Assembly: GCA_035510605.1 (NCBI GenBank)
Contig: DATKGW010000006.1
Location: 1 to 59,588 of the forward strand
DNA length: 59,588 nucleotides
Direction: 5' to 3'
Origin: DATKGW01 sp035510605
Lineage (GTDB): Bacteria > Patescibacteriota > Saccharimonadia > Saccharimonadales > CAIOMD01
The position numbers were made by a program, and so were the translations under genes. The notes below the pieces were generated by a model that did not search any database, was not told the origin of the DNA, and worked only from the letters and a program-made list of their open reading frames with translations. This document shows, piece after piece, positions 23,891-31,527 of the stretch (within the stretch, counting starts at the first letter, position 1; every line of letters starts with the position of its first letter).

Positions 23891-24079
23891 ATGTCTTTAA
23901 TAAACAGACACGAATTAGGATTAGATAATCTGTATGCTTTAGAAATTGATCGTACCGATGATGGTTATAAATTGCACAAAAGGGAAGTTATAGATGTGAC
24001 AAAGGTTAATCAAGCATTCCAAGAACTAGGTGCTGCAGCCGCAATCGCCTCTGATATCGAAGCCCCAAACGTACAATAA
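23891..24079 (+). CDS. Small protein between dnaK and dnaJ
   Basis: A 62-aa soluble acidic protein preceded by an AAGGAG ribosome site. The sequence (LGLDNLYALEIDRTDDGYKL) suggests an alpha/beta fold; the C-terminal part is Ala-rich. It ends 6 nt before dnaJ. A TATACT at about 23838 could be an internal promoter. No family is recognised. Like the 73-aa protein after grpE, it is an extra gene in a cluster that is usually conserved. Confidence 0.6.
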   Translation: MSLINRHELGLDNLYALEIDRTDDGYKLHKREVIDVTKVNQAFQELGAAAAIASDIEAPNVQ

Positions 24080-24085
24080 GTTAGT

Positions 24086-25198
24086 ATGACCAAGCGGGAT
24101 TATTACGAAATACTGGGAGTAGGTAAAGATGCGAGCGCCGACGAGATAAAAAAGGCGTTTCGCCGGTTAGCCGTGCTTCATCATCCCGATAAAGAAGGTG
24201 GCGACGAAACCAAGTTTAAAGAGATAAACGAAGCTTACGAAGTTTTAAAGGACAGCGAAAAACGTAAACGTTATGACCAGTTCGGCCATGCTGGTGTTGG
24301 CGGTAATGGCGGCCCGAGCGGTGCGGGCGGCTTTGATTTTAATAATTTTGGCGGATTTCAAGGCCAAAATATTAACTTCGACTTCGGTGATATGGGCCTG
24401 GGCGACATATTCGGCAGTTTTTTCGGCGGCGGCCAGCGCCAACAACAACGTTCTCGCCGTGGCCGGGATATAGAAACGGTAATTGATTTAAGCTTCGAAG
24501 AAGCGGTTTTTGGCGTCGAAAAATCCTTGAAACTGAATATCGAAGCCGAATGTGACCATTGTAAAAGCAGCGGCGTTGAGCCGGGATATGAACTGGTCAC
24601 ATGCGACACCTGCAAAGGCTCAGGCCAAGTCGTATCTGTTACACGGACGATTTTTGGCAATATTCAGCAGCAAAGCGTTTGCCCGACTTGCCATGGTACC
24701 GGCAAAAAACCGGAGAAAAACTGTTCGGTTTGCAGTGGCAAGGGCGTAAAACGCAAAGATGTGACGGTCGAACTAAAAATCCCGGCCGGTATCGACGATG
24801 GGGCGACCATTCGATTACGCGAACACGGCGAGGCTATTTTAAACGGCCCCAAGGGTGATCTGTATGTTCACGTAAGGGTAAGACCGCACAAAAAGTTTAC
24901 CCGAGAAGGTGTTTTGATACTCTCCCACGAGGGCATAGATATGGTTACGGCAGTGCTGGGTGGCGAAATTAAGGTAGATACCGTTGACGGTCCCATTAAG
25001 ATGAAAGTACCGGCCGGCACCCAGAGTGGGTCCGACTTTAAATTATCCGGCCACGGCGTGCCGCATTTAAAGGGTGAGGGTCGAGGTGCACACATAGTAA
25101 CTTTAGAGGTAGAAATACCCCAAAAGTTAAGTAAACACCAAAAAGAACTGCTAGAAGAGTTCAAAAAAGATAGCGGCAAACACAGCTTCTTTAGCTAG
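24086..25198 (+). CDS. dnaJ: Co-chaperone DnaJ (Hsp40)
   Basis: A 370-aa protein with a J domain containing HHPDKEGG (the HPD triad, about residue 33), a Gly/Phe-rich region, and four zinc-binding repeats (CDHCKSSG, CDTCKGSG, CPTCHGTG, CSVCSGKG). The C-terminal substrate-binding domains follow, ending near residue 350. It stimulates DnaK ATPase and delivers substrates. This is a full-length type I DnaJ. Confidence 0.97.
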   Translation: MTKRDYYEILGVGKDASADEIKKAFRRLAVLHHPDKEGGDETKFKEINEAYEVLKDSEKRKRYDQFGHAGVGGNGGPSGAGGFDFNNFGGFQGQNINFDFGDMGLGDIFGSFFGGGQRQQQRSRRGRDIETVIDLSFEEAVFGVEKSLKLNIEAECDHCKSSGVEPGYELVTCDTCKGSGQVVSVTRTIFGNIQQQSVCPTCHGTGKKPEKNCSVCSGKGVKRKDVTVELKIPAGIDDGATIRLREHGEAILNGPKGDLYVHVRVRPHKKFTREGVLILSHEGIDMVTAVLGGEIKVDTVDGPIKMKVPAGTQSGSDFKLSGHGVPHLKGEGRGAHIVTLEVEIPQKLSKHQKELLEEFKKDSGKHSFFS

Positions 25199-25231
25199 AC
25201 AAAAGTTAACTTAAGCGCAATAATCATCTAA

Positions 25232-25342
25232 ATGAGCCGAAAAGATCAATCTGGCTTTATACCAATGTTAATCATGATACTTTTAATACTTATTGTAGCC
25301 ATTGCGTTTGCGTTTATTAGAGTCTTGCACCACAACAGATGA
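25232..25342 (+). CDS. 36-aa prepilin-like microprotein
   Basis: MSRKDQSGF followed by a hydrophobic helix of about 20 residues and the basic end RVLHHNR. The Ser-Gly-Phe before a hydrophobic stretch with a basic N-terminus resembles a prepilin signal, but +5 is Met, not Glu. It could equally be a small membrane-anchored peptide. It sits between dnaJ and the RimB-like gene and is too short for most gene callers. No ribosome site is evident. Confidence 0.5.
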   Translation: MSRKDQSGFIPMLIMILLILIVAIAFAFIRVLHHNR

Positions 25343-25360
25343 AATTAGACGAACCTACCA

Positions 25361-25389
25361 TTGACAATATGCTAAAAAAATGCTATTTT
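25361..25389 (+). promoter_or_regulatory. Promoter of the rimK-type operon
   Basis: TTGACA at 25361-25366, 17-nt spacer, TATTTT at 25384-25389. The RimB-like gene begins about 60 nt downstream. Confidence 0.7.
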
Positions 25390-25450
25390 ATAGTGACTTT
25401 TTAAATGAGCTAGATTTAAGCAGTTTTACTTAAATTTAAAGAGTAATTGT

Positions 25451-25888
25451 ATGGTTAAGCGAGAAATTCACAACATTGGCACCGTTGAGTGCATTAACCT
25501 GCCTGATGCGGGCGTATTTAAGATATCTGCAAAAATTGATACCGGTGCGACCTTTAGTGTCATCTGGGCCAGCAATATCAGAGAAGAAGATGGAATTTTA
25601 TACTTTACTCTTTTTAACAAACAAAGTTCTTTTTATACAGGCCAAGAGATAGTTGCTAAAAAATACGAGGTTGCCAGAATCCGCAACTCATTTGGGCACA
25701 TTCAACAAAGGTATAGAGTAGCGCTTAAGATCACTATGGGTTCGCAAACTTTTAGGGCCAAATTTTCTTTAGCCAATCGCTCTCGTAACAAATATGCAAT
25801 TCTTCTGGGCAGAAAGTTGTTACATGGGCGATTTGTGGTTGATGTAGCTAAAAAGAATATACATAAATTGCAGGTCAAAGCCTGCTAA
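25451..25888 (+). CDS. RimB-like retropepsin-type protease (PF05618)
   Basis: A 145-aa protein with an aspartic-protease-like DTGATFSVIWA motif (residues 31-41) and a GRKLLHGRFVVDVAKKN segment near the end, characteristic of the 'ATP-dependent zinc protease'/RimB family often encoded beside RimK. In other bacteria RimB trims polyglutamate tails that RimK adds to ribosomal protein S6. It lies 19 nt before the RimK-like gene, with a consensus promoter upstream, which supports this role. Confidence 0.85.
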   Translation: MVKREIHNIGTVECINLPDAGVFKISAKIDTGATFSVIWASNIREEDGILYFTLFNKQSSFYTGQEIVAKKYEVARIRNSFGHIQQRYRVALKITMGSQTFRAKFSLANRSRNKYAILLGRKLLHGRFVVDVAKKNIHKLQVKAC

Positions 25889-25907
25889 GATTAAGAATGT
25901 AAAAATT

Positions 25908-26810
25908 ATGAAAATAGTAATACTTTCTAAAGGGCCAGGTAACTTTTCTACCAAACGTCTTAAGCAAGAAGCTATTGACCGCGGCCACGAAGTTCGAGTA
26001 GTGGACTATGCCAAGTGTTATATAAGCGTAGAACAAGATAAGCCGCGCGTTCGCTACGAAGGCGAAGATATTTCTGATGCCGATGTAATAATTCCAAGAA
26101 TTGCCTCTAGCTATACCAAGTATGGTTCGGCTATCGTTAGGCAGTTCGAAATGATGGGCGTTTACACCACCACTAAATCAATTGCTTTAGTTCGCTCAAG
26201 AGATAAATTGCGCTGCTTACAAATTTTAGCTAAATCTGGTGTTGGTATTCCTAAAACTGTTTTTTCCCGCGAAACGGCAGAGATAGAAGACGTTTTAGAG
26301 CAAGTTGGCGGGCCGCCGGTTGTTATTAAAGTTGCCCGTGGTACCCATGGCAAAGGCGTGGTGTTGGCCGAAACCAGAAAAGCAGCCCAGGCCGTGATGC
26401 AAGCCTTTTATGTAGAAGGCGTGAGCTTTTTGGTGCAAGAATTTATCACCGAAAGCGCCGGCACGGATATTAGGGTCTTTATTGTTGGCGGCCAGGTAGT
26501 CGCCAGCATGAAGAGACAGAGTTTGGACGACGATTTTAGATCTAACTTACACCAAGGTGCCGAAGGCTCGCTTGTAAAACTAACTGACGAAGAAAAAAGA
26601 ACAGCCTTGAAAGCTGCGCGGGCCATGGGCCTCCAGATTTGTGGTGTAGATATGGTTAGGTCAGACCGTGGGCCACTGATTTTGGAAGTAAATGTCAGCC
26701 CGGGCTTTGGGATAGAAAAAGTTACGGGTAGGGACGTTGCTTCAAAAATAATTGAATACGTAGAAAAAAATGCCAAACAAACTCACAGAAAAGACCGAGT
26801 CGGCGCCTAA
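25908..26810 (+). CDS. rimK: RimK-like ATP-grasp ligase
   Basis: A 300-aa protein with an ATP-grasp fold: RSRDKLRCLQILAKSGVGIP, VVIKVARGTHGKGVVLAET (ATP-binding), the LVQEFITES segment, and CGVDMVRSDRGPLILEVNVSPG (metal- and ATP-binding C-terminal motif). RimK adds glutamate residues to the C-terminus of ribosomal protein S6, or related substrates. The preceding gene is a RimB-like protease. The last 41 bases overlap the DUF192 gene in another frame. The substrate is inferred. Confidence 0.88.
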   Translation: MKIVILSKGPGNFSTKRLKQEAIDRGHEVRVVDYAKCYISVEQDKPRVRYEGEDISDADVIIPRIASSYTKYGSAIVRQFEMMGVYTTTKSIALVRSRDKLRCLQILAKSGVGIPKTVFSRETAEIEDVLEQVGGPPVVIKVARGTHGKGVVLAETRKAAQAVMQAFYVEGVSFLVQEFITESAGTDIRVFIVGGQVVASMKRQSLDDDFRSNLHQGAEGSLVKLTDEEKRTALKAARAMGLQICGVDMVRSDRGPLILEVNVSPGFGIEKVTGRDVASKIIEYVEKNAKQTHRKDRVGA

Positions 26811-27261
26811 AAAAAGCAGGATAACCTCTTTTTTGGTTATGGTTGTTTTCATTGTTTTGATTTTTACCATAGGTGTTTTAGTGGCTATCGAACGCAACCA
26901 AACCCATTTTAAAGATGTAAAAATTGGCAATACGGTTTTTACGTTAGAGGTTGCTGATACTGACAAAACAAGGGAAAAGGGGCTTTCTGATAGGTATAAT
27001 CTGCCAAAAAACAGCGGCATGTTGTTTGATTTTAAAACCTTAGGCGATTGGCGGATGTGGATGATAGACATGCGTTTTGATATTGATATGGCCTGGCTAA
27101 ACAGCAATAATCAGATTATTTACATCAAAACCGATGCGACTCCTGGTTCTTATCCACAGACTTTTGGTGCCGGTTCGCCAAGCCGTTATGTCATAGAGGT
27201 GCCAGCCAATACCTTTAATGAGCTTGATATTCATATTGGCGACCCTATTAAAATTAATTAG
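26770..27261 (+). CDS. DUF192 membrane-anchored protein
   Basis: A 163-aa protein with one N-terminal helix (about 18-40) and an outer DUF192 domain: TREKGLSDRYNLPKNSGMLFDF and WRMWMIDMRFDIDMAWLNSN. DUF192 proteins are small secreted or lipid-attached beta folds of uncertain function, sometimes near transport genes. The start overlaps the end of rimK, arguing for translational coupling. The family call is good; the function is unknown. Confidence 0.88.
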   Translation: MPNKLTEKTESAPKKSRITSFLVMVVFIVLIFTIGVLVAIERNQTHFKDVKIGNTVFTLEVADTDKTREKGLSDRYNLPKNSGMLFDFKTLGDWRMWMIDMRFDIDMAWLNSNNQIIYIKTDATPGSYPQTFGAGSPSRYVIEVPANTFNELDIHIGDPIKIN

Positions 27262-27270
27262 TTAGATGTT

Positions 27271-27774
27271 ATGCTAGTGCTTATGAACGCACCGGTACTT
27301 TTAGGTATTGTCGCCGTAGTTTTTGGTGCCATGCCTCTATTATTAGGCAGTAACGCGGTATATATTTTGCTGACTTTGTGTGCCGGAGACCTGCTCGCGA
27401 CACTAGCGGCGAAAGATGTAACCCAAATTATAAATTCGATAGTTACCGTTAATGTGCCGCTTTACAGCTACGTTCAGATTTTCTTGTTGGTGATTGCACC
27501 GTTAATTGTTTTACTGATTTATCGAAAAAGCATCGGAGCGGGGCGGATTTTACAGATTATCCCTGCCGCCGCCGCAGTTTTAATCTGTTTTATGCTGGTA
27601 ACGGCGATGTTACCAAGCAATATGCAGAATAATATTCAAAATTCTCATCTATATTCATTGCTAAATCCTTTTTTTGAATTTGCCATAGCTGCCGGATTAT
27701 TGGTAAGTGTGTTTTATCTTTGGACAAAACGTACCCGCAATCATAAACCGGGTCGCAAACACCATGCCTTGTAA
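27271..27774 (+). CDS. Four-helix membrane protein, uncharacterised
   Basis: A 167-aa protein with four hydrophobic helices (about 8-26, 65-82, 90-110 and 138-156) and a basic C-terminus. The outline is like CvpA (colicin V production protein), but no motif settles this. The likely start is ATG 27271 or ATG 27283; a TATGCT box overlaps the first ATG, so the later one fits a leaderless start. It is the last gene before tRNA-Lys. Confidence 0.6.
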   Translation: MLVLMNAPVLLGIVAVVFGAMPLLLGSNAVYILLTLCAGDLLATLAAKDVTQIINSIVTVNVPLYSYVQIFLLVIAPLIVLLIYRKSIGAGRILQIIPAAAAVLICFMLVTAMLPSNMQNNIQNSHLYSLLNPFFEFAIAAGLLVSVFYLWTKRTRNHKPGRKHHAL

Positions 27775-27857
27775 CTCTTACTAACAGATTGACAAAACGT
27801 CGTAAATAAGAGAGAATAACAATGCTTTTTAAGCTTATTGCTGTTAAAGCCAAATGG

Positions 27858-27934
27858 GGGCCCATAGCTCAGTTGGTTAGAGCACCTGCCTTTTAAGCAG
27901 GGTGTCGTGGGTCCGAGTCCCACTGGGCCCTCCA
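27858..27934 (+). tRNA. tRNA-Lys (TTT)
   Basis: A 77-nt cloverleaf with acceptor GGGCCCA/TGGGCCC, anticodon loop CTTTTAA (anticodon TTT), T-arm GTGGG/CCCAC and encoded CCA. A TTGACA at about 27790 may be its -35. A toxin-antitoxin pair follows directly. Confidence 0.95.
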
Positions 27935-27984
27935 ATATATTTATGCTTAAACGATTTTATGATCGTTTAAATTATGGATATTAC

Positions 27985-28018
27985 TTGACATATAAACTAC
28001 TAGGTATATACTTGGTAG
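27985..28018 (+). promoter_or_regulatory. Toxin-antitoxin promoter and palindromic operator
   Basis: TTGACA (27985-27990), 16 nt, TATACT (28007-28012). The sequence 27996-28019 is a near-palindrome (ACTAC..GTATATAC..GTAGT) overlapping the -10, a likely autorepression site for the antitoxin. The antitoxin ATG at 28020 is 8 nt after the -10, so the mRNA is probably leaderless. Confidence 0.75.
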
Positions 28019-28019
28019 T

Positions 28020-28289
28020 ATGAATACAGTTATTAGCGTAAAATTAGATAAAGATCTGAAGGACTCCGCTCAAGAAGTAGCGAAGAGCGCTGGTCTTACT
28101 ATAAGTTCTCTGGTAAATGCTTACTTAAGACAAGTTGTAGCAACTCGACGTATTGAGTTATTCGCACCAGAGCCCATTACTCCAAATCTAGAAAAACTAA
28201 TAGCTGAAGTCGAAAATGAATTAAAATCAGGAAATATAAGTAAGAAGTTTGATAATGTTGAAGATTTCTTAGTAGACCTTAAAAAATAG
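28020..28289 (+). CDS. RelB/DinJ-type antitoxin
   Basis: An 89-aa protein. The N-terminal ribbon-helix-helix (about 1-40) has ISVKLDKDLKDSAQEVAKS and LTISSLVNAYLRQVV, matching RelB/DinJ antitoxins. The C-terminal half is acidic and helical and would wrap the toxin. It binds its own promoter with the toxin and loses repression when degraded. The palindrome in front of it fits this. The toxin starts 7 nt downstream. Confidence 0.88.
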   Translation: MNTVISVKLDKDLKDSAQEVAKSAGLTISSLVNAYLRQVVATRRIELFAPEPITPNLEKLIAEVENELKSGNISKKFDNVEDFLVDLKK

Positions 28290-28296
28290 TTTTATC

Positions 28297-28557
28297 ATGA
28301 CAATTCAGTACATGCCAAAATTTAAGAAGCAATATAAAAAACTGCCTATTAAATTTCAGAATCAATTTGATGAAAAAGTACAGTTATTTGCGATCGACCC
28401 GACTAATTCCATATTACGTATTCATCCACTTAAGGGAATCTACAAGGGTTACTGGAGTATGAATGTTAACGGAGATATAAGAGCACTTTATATTATGCGG
28501 GGTCAAGAGATGATAATTTTTGCACTTATTGGCTCTCATAGTGAATTATACGGTTAA
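28297..28557 (+). CDS. RelE/YafQ-type mRNA interferase toxin
   Basis: An 86-aa basic protein (KFKKQYKKLPIKFQNQF at the N-terminus). HPLKGIYKGYWSMNVNGDIRALYI matches the YafQ/RelE core, including the conserved 'L.G.....R...DIR..Y' pattern. YafQ-family toxins cleave mRNA on the ribosome. The active-site His of YafQ (near the C-terminus) may correspond to H81 in IGSHSELYG. Family assignment is firm; the exact subgroup is not. Confidence 0.88.
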   Translation: MTIQYMPKFKKQYKKLPIKFQNQFDEKVQLFAIDPTNSILRIHPLKGIYKGYWSMNVNGDIRALYIMRGQEMIIFALIGSHSELYG

Positions 28558-28635
28558 CTGATTCAATTGAATTTTAGTTGCGATAGCATCTACTATGGCC
28601 CTCCAATCTATACTTAGTGAAATACTATCGCAACT

Positions 28636-28657
28636 GAGAGCCGTAAGGCTCTTTTTG
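28636..28657 (+). terminator. Terminator of the toxin-antitoxin operon
   Basis: AGAGCC (28637-28642) pairs with GGCTCT (28647-28652) and a T-run follows. Just upstream an 11-bp inverted repeat AGTTGCGATAG/CTATCGCAACT (28576-28586 with 28625-28635) encloses 38 nt and may form part of the same structure. Confidence 0.8.
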
Positions 28658-28670
28658 TTATAGTTATAGG

Positions 28671-29174
28671 ATGACAGAATTACTGTGCTTGTCCAAAAAC
28701 AAAAAACGAATCTATTATGATTCGGTAAATTCCCACGCATCAACACACTTTGCAGATACTCTAGGTCTACGAGAACTAGTTATTGAGGTACTAGAGAATA
28801 GAGATTTAGATAATGATAACCTTGAGTTTGACGTTGATATGGGTCGGCCTATTGGAACATCAGATGTGTTAGAAACTAATGAATCTGATGAGATTGTATA
28901 TGCTATTCGTAAAAACCGTTCTGAGCAAGGATATGTACCTTTTACAAAATCTCGCTCTGCACAGCCCAGCACAAATCTCTCGGTAGCGTTAGTGGCTAAT
29001 ACGGACGAAACTTATCAACTTTCAAGTGTTTGGATTGGTACTTGGGATGACCCGCCATTCCCACAACAGCCACATGCAACTCTCGAGAGCAAACCTTATT
29101 GGAGTACACATGCATTTGTTTGGGGTAGTCAGGAGATTGAACCAAACTCCGAGCTAAAAAGTTGTCCTTGGTGA
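28671..29174 (+). CDS. Uncharacterised 167-aa soluble protein
   Basis: No membrane segment or signal. The N-terminal half is acidic (LENRDLDNDNLEFDVDMGRP). The C-terminal half holds a region rich in Trp and Pro (SSVWIGTWDDPPFPQQPHAT, then YWSTHAFVWGSQEIEP) that is likely conserved; the 'FWxxHAxV' look recurs in small proteins of mobile regions. It follows the toxin-antitoxin terminator and starts with ATG 19 nt after it. It may be accessory DNA. Function unknown. Confidence 0.65.
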   Translation: MTELLCLSKNKKRIYYDSVNSHASTHFADTLGLRELVIEVLENRDLDNDNLEFDVDMGRPIGTSDVLETNESDEIVYAIRKNRSEQGYVPFTKSRSAQPSTNLSVALVANTDETYQLSSVWIGTWDDPPFPQQPHATLESKPYWSTHAFVWGSQEIEPNSELKSCPW

Positions 29175-29213
29175 TTGTTTAATTAAGTTGCGACACTTTA
29201 GTAAAATAGTGTT

Positions 29214-29405
29214 ATAAAAAAACTAATTAGTATTATTTTAATTGTTGGCTTTTTATTTGTAGATTTTTTATTCTTTCATGATATTTTTAAGCCCGGGGAG
29301 ACTACAAGCATAGCCCAATACTTAACCGGTGTTTTGAGTCTTCCAGTTCTTGCCTTATCAATACGAGAATTTCTAAAAAATAATAGTCACACCAAAAGTT
29401 CATAA
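29214..29405 (+). CDS. Small two-helix membrane protein with unclear start
   Basis: The frame from an ATA at 29214 (N-terminal side limited by a TAA at 29202) encodes about 63 residues with two hydrophobic helices (ISIILIVGFLFVDFLFF and YLTGVLSLPVLALSI). There is no ATG, GTG or TTG near the beginning. An AUA or AUU start, or decay, must be assumed. Its stop TAA shares its last A with the ATG of the next small ORF (TAATG), which suggests translational coupling. Confidence 0.4.
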   Translation: MKKLISIILIVGFLFVDFLFFHDIFKPGETTSIAQYLTGVLSLPVLALSIREFLKNNSHTKSS

Positions 29406-29476
29406 TGTATACGCCTACTTTAATTTCGGTTGCAATAGTGTCTATTGTGGCCTTCCAAGTTTATATTTCCGCCTAA
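29405..29476 (+). CDS. 23-aa hydrophobic peptide
   Basis: MYTPTLISVAIVSIVAFQVY plus ISA: one membrane helix. It overlaps the stop of the preceding ORF by one base. A related nucleotide stretch with the same helix pattern (VAIASTMALQSI) occurs at about 28573-28618, after the RelE-type gene, but has no start codon. Short single-helix peptides of this kind can be type I toxins or complex subunits; nothing proves either. Confidence 0.4.
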   Translation: MYTPTLISVAIVSIVAFQVYISA

Positions 29477-29679
29477 TTAAAATCCCTGTAGATTTCTATA
29501 TAGTAAACAACCGCACCTATCAGGCTGCCAACAATCAAGAACATAAGCCAAAATTGTTTATTGGGTATATTGCTTTTTATGGCGTGGCTTAGCATTTCAT
29601 ACCAAAATATAAGCAGCGGGATAATCAGAAGCATGGGCAACAGCCATAACAATATATCCATCAATTTATGATATCTCAT
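29473..29679 (-). CDS. Two-helix membrane protein, PLDc_N-like
   Basis: A 68-aa protein with two membrane helices (about 8-28 and 42-62). The second part (FWLMFLIVGSLIGAVVYYI) resembles the phospholipase D-nuclease N-terminal (PLDc_N) type hairpin. It overlaps the convergent 23-aa ORF by 4 nt. The function is unknown. Confidence 0.5.
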   Translation of the reverse strand: MRYHKLMDILLWLLPMLLIIPLLIFWYEMLSHAIKSNIPNKQFWLMFLIVGSLIGAVVYYIEIYRDFN

Positions 29680-29745
29680 TCTAAGCCACTGACGATAAAA
29701 GTACTGCTGTAATAATAATTAAGCTAAGCCTGATACTATAAGTAA

Positions 29746-30600
29746 ATGATCTTATATTTAGCGTTATTAGCGGCATTCGGTTGCGCCTTATGCAATGGCA
29801 TCGCGGCAGTTTTACAAAAAGTGAGTGCCGACAAAGAAAAGATAACATTTTCGCTAAACGTGAAGTTTTTATTTCGTTTACTAAAAGATTGGCCGTATTT
29901 GGTCGGGATAATTTTAGATATCTTGGCATGGGTGTTTACGCTTATAGCCGTACATAATTTACCATTATTTGTAGTCCAGCCGATTATCGCATTTAGTGTC
30001 GTAATAACGGCGATTGTAGAGAGATTTATATTCCATAAAAAATTTACTACTACAATAATTTGTGCGATTGCCCTAACAATTGCAGGTTTATCATTATTAG
30101 CTACCACTGCCGCACCAGAAACCTCGGTTAATGTGAGGGGTTTAGTACAAACAATAATAATACTCGGCCCGATTTTGTTTGGTATTATTGGCGTAATTTT
30201 TGTAAAAAAGAAAGATCAATCTGCAACTATAGTACTGGCTGCTATTGCCGGGCTTTCTTTTGGCGGCACTACCGTTACCGGCAGGATGCTTAAATTTTCG
30301 CAACCCTATTGGCATACGTTTTTTAGTTTTCTGTTTGTGGCGCTTGTTGCCTACGGGATAATCGGTTTACTTCTATTCACCATGGCGCTTCAGAGAAATC
30401 TAGCTACCATAGTTAGCGCCGTAATGATAACTTTTGAAACAGTCGTGCCAATTATTATCGGCTTGCTTTTTTTGGGTGATACACCTAAGCATAATTTATG
30501 GACTGTAATGGTTATCGGAGCTTGTATCGCACTATCGGGCACATTACTTATCGCCGCTAAAGGGCTGTATCCAACTTCCAACCGTACAGCCAACGACTAA
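29746..30600 (+). CDS. EamA/DMT-family transporter
   Basis: A 284-aa protein with about 10 predicted helices arranged as two five-helix repeats, as in the drug/metabolite transporter superfamily. The segment AAVLQKVSADKEK near the N-terminus and the second-half opening TVTGRMLKF fit EamA-like or NIPA-like transporters. The substrate is not apparent. A GATACT box lies about 8 nt before the ATG, which suggests a leaderless start. It is followed by 198 nt without a gene. Confidence 0.75.
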   Translation: MILYLALLAAFGCALCNGIAAVLQKVSADKEKITFSLNVKFLFRLLKDWPYLVGIILDILAWVFTLIAVHNLPLFVVQPIIAFSVVITAIVERFIFHKKFTTTIICAIALTIAGLSLLATTAAPETSVNVRGLVQTIIILGPILFGIIGVIFVKKKDQSATIVLAAIAGLSFGGTTVTGRMLKFSQPYWHTFFSFLFVALVAYGIIGLLLFTMALQRNLATIVSAVMITFETVVPIIIGLLFLGDTPKHNLWTVMVIGACIALSGTLLIAAKGLYPTSNRTAND

Positions 30601-30798
30601 TTATTGAATCAATTCTTAGTCAAATCTCAATTTACTGGCTTGGTTTGCCAAACGCCCAGCAGCTCAAGACAGGGCCAGCATTGATATAAGCAGCTTGTTA
30701 GTTTTATACGTAATTATTATCATAATTACTATTGGGCTCAAAAACGAGCTGCATCTGTTAGAATAAAAGCAAGAACAACTAGTGAGGCTTGATTTTTT

Positions 30799-31527
30799 AT
30801 GTCCGGACATTCTAAATGGTCAACAATTAAACGTCAAAAGGGTTTAAATGATGCTAAACGGGGCGCACTGTTTACCCGCATTGGTAACCAAATAGCTATT
30901 GCTGCTCGTGGTGGTTCAGATTCTAAAATGAATCCATCTTTGGCTATGGCAATGGAAAAAGCCAGGGCGGCTAACATGCCGATGGCTAATATCGAGCGGG
31001 CTATTCAAAGAGCTTCTGATAAAAACGCCGCCACTCTGCAAGAGGTCATGTATGAGGGTTATGGCCCGGGTGGCGTCGGCATTCTGGTGGAATGCGCCAC
31101 CGATAACATCAACCGGACACATCCGGAAGTACGCAATGTGTTTGTAAAAAAAGGTGGAAATTTGGCAGAATCCGGTGCCGTATCGTTTTTATTTGACCGC
31201 AAAGGTCAGATTAGACTGAAAGATACTGGAGACGAAGCGATCTTAAAAGTACTGGATGCTGGAGCCGAAGATGCAACCGAAGAAGATGGCGGTATAACGG
31301 TTTATACCGATCCGAAACAGCTTGCCAAAGTGCGCGGTGAAATCGCCTCACAGGGACTCACAATTGAAGAAGCCGAATTAACTTATGTACCAAAGAACAC
31401 AATTGAAATAGCCGATCAAGATACCGCCAAAAAAATCGTTAATTTGCTCGATGCGTTAGAAGAACTTGATGATGTAGTGGCGACGCACACCAATTTTGAT
31501 ATCGCCGAAGGTGTTGAGGTAAGCTAA
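30799..31527 (+). CDS. yebC: YebC/PmpR-family regulator
   Basis: A 242-aa protein with the family's opening GHSKWSTIKRQKGLNDAKRG, the YEGYGPGGVGILVECATDN segment and ENRxxPEVRN-like NRTHPEVRNVF. YebC proteins act on translation of proline-rich stretches or as DNA-binding regulators. The length is typical. It abuts ruvC with no gap, matching the common yebC-ruvC-ruvA-ruvB order. Confidence 0.95.
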   Translation: MSGHSKWSTIKRQKGLNDAKRGALFTRIGNQIAIAARGGSDSKMNPSLAMAMEKARAANMPMANIERAIQRASDKNAATLQEVMYEGYGPGGVGILVECATDNINRTHPEVRNVFVKKGGNLAESGAVSFLFDRKGQIRLKDTGDEAILKVLDAGAEDATEEDGGITVYTDPKQLAKVRGEIASQGLTIEEAELTYVPKNTIEIADQDTAKKIVNLLDALEELDDVVATHTNFDIAEGVEVS

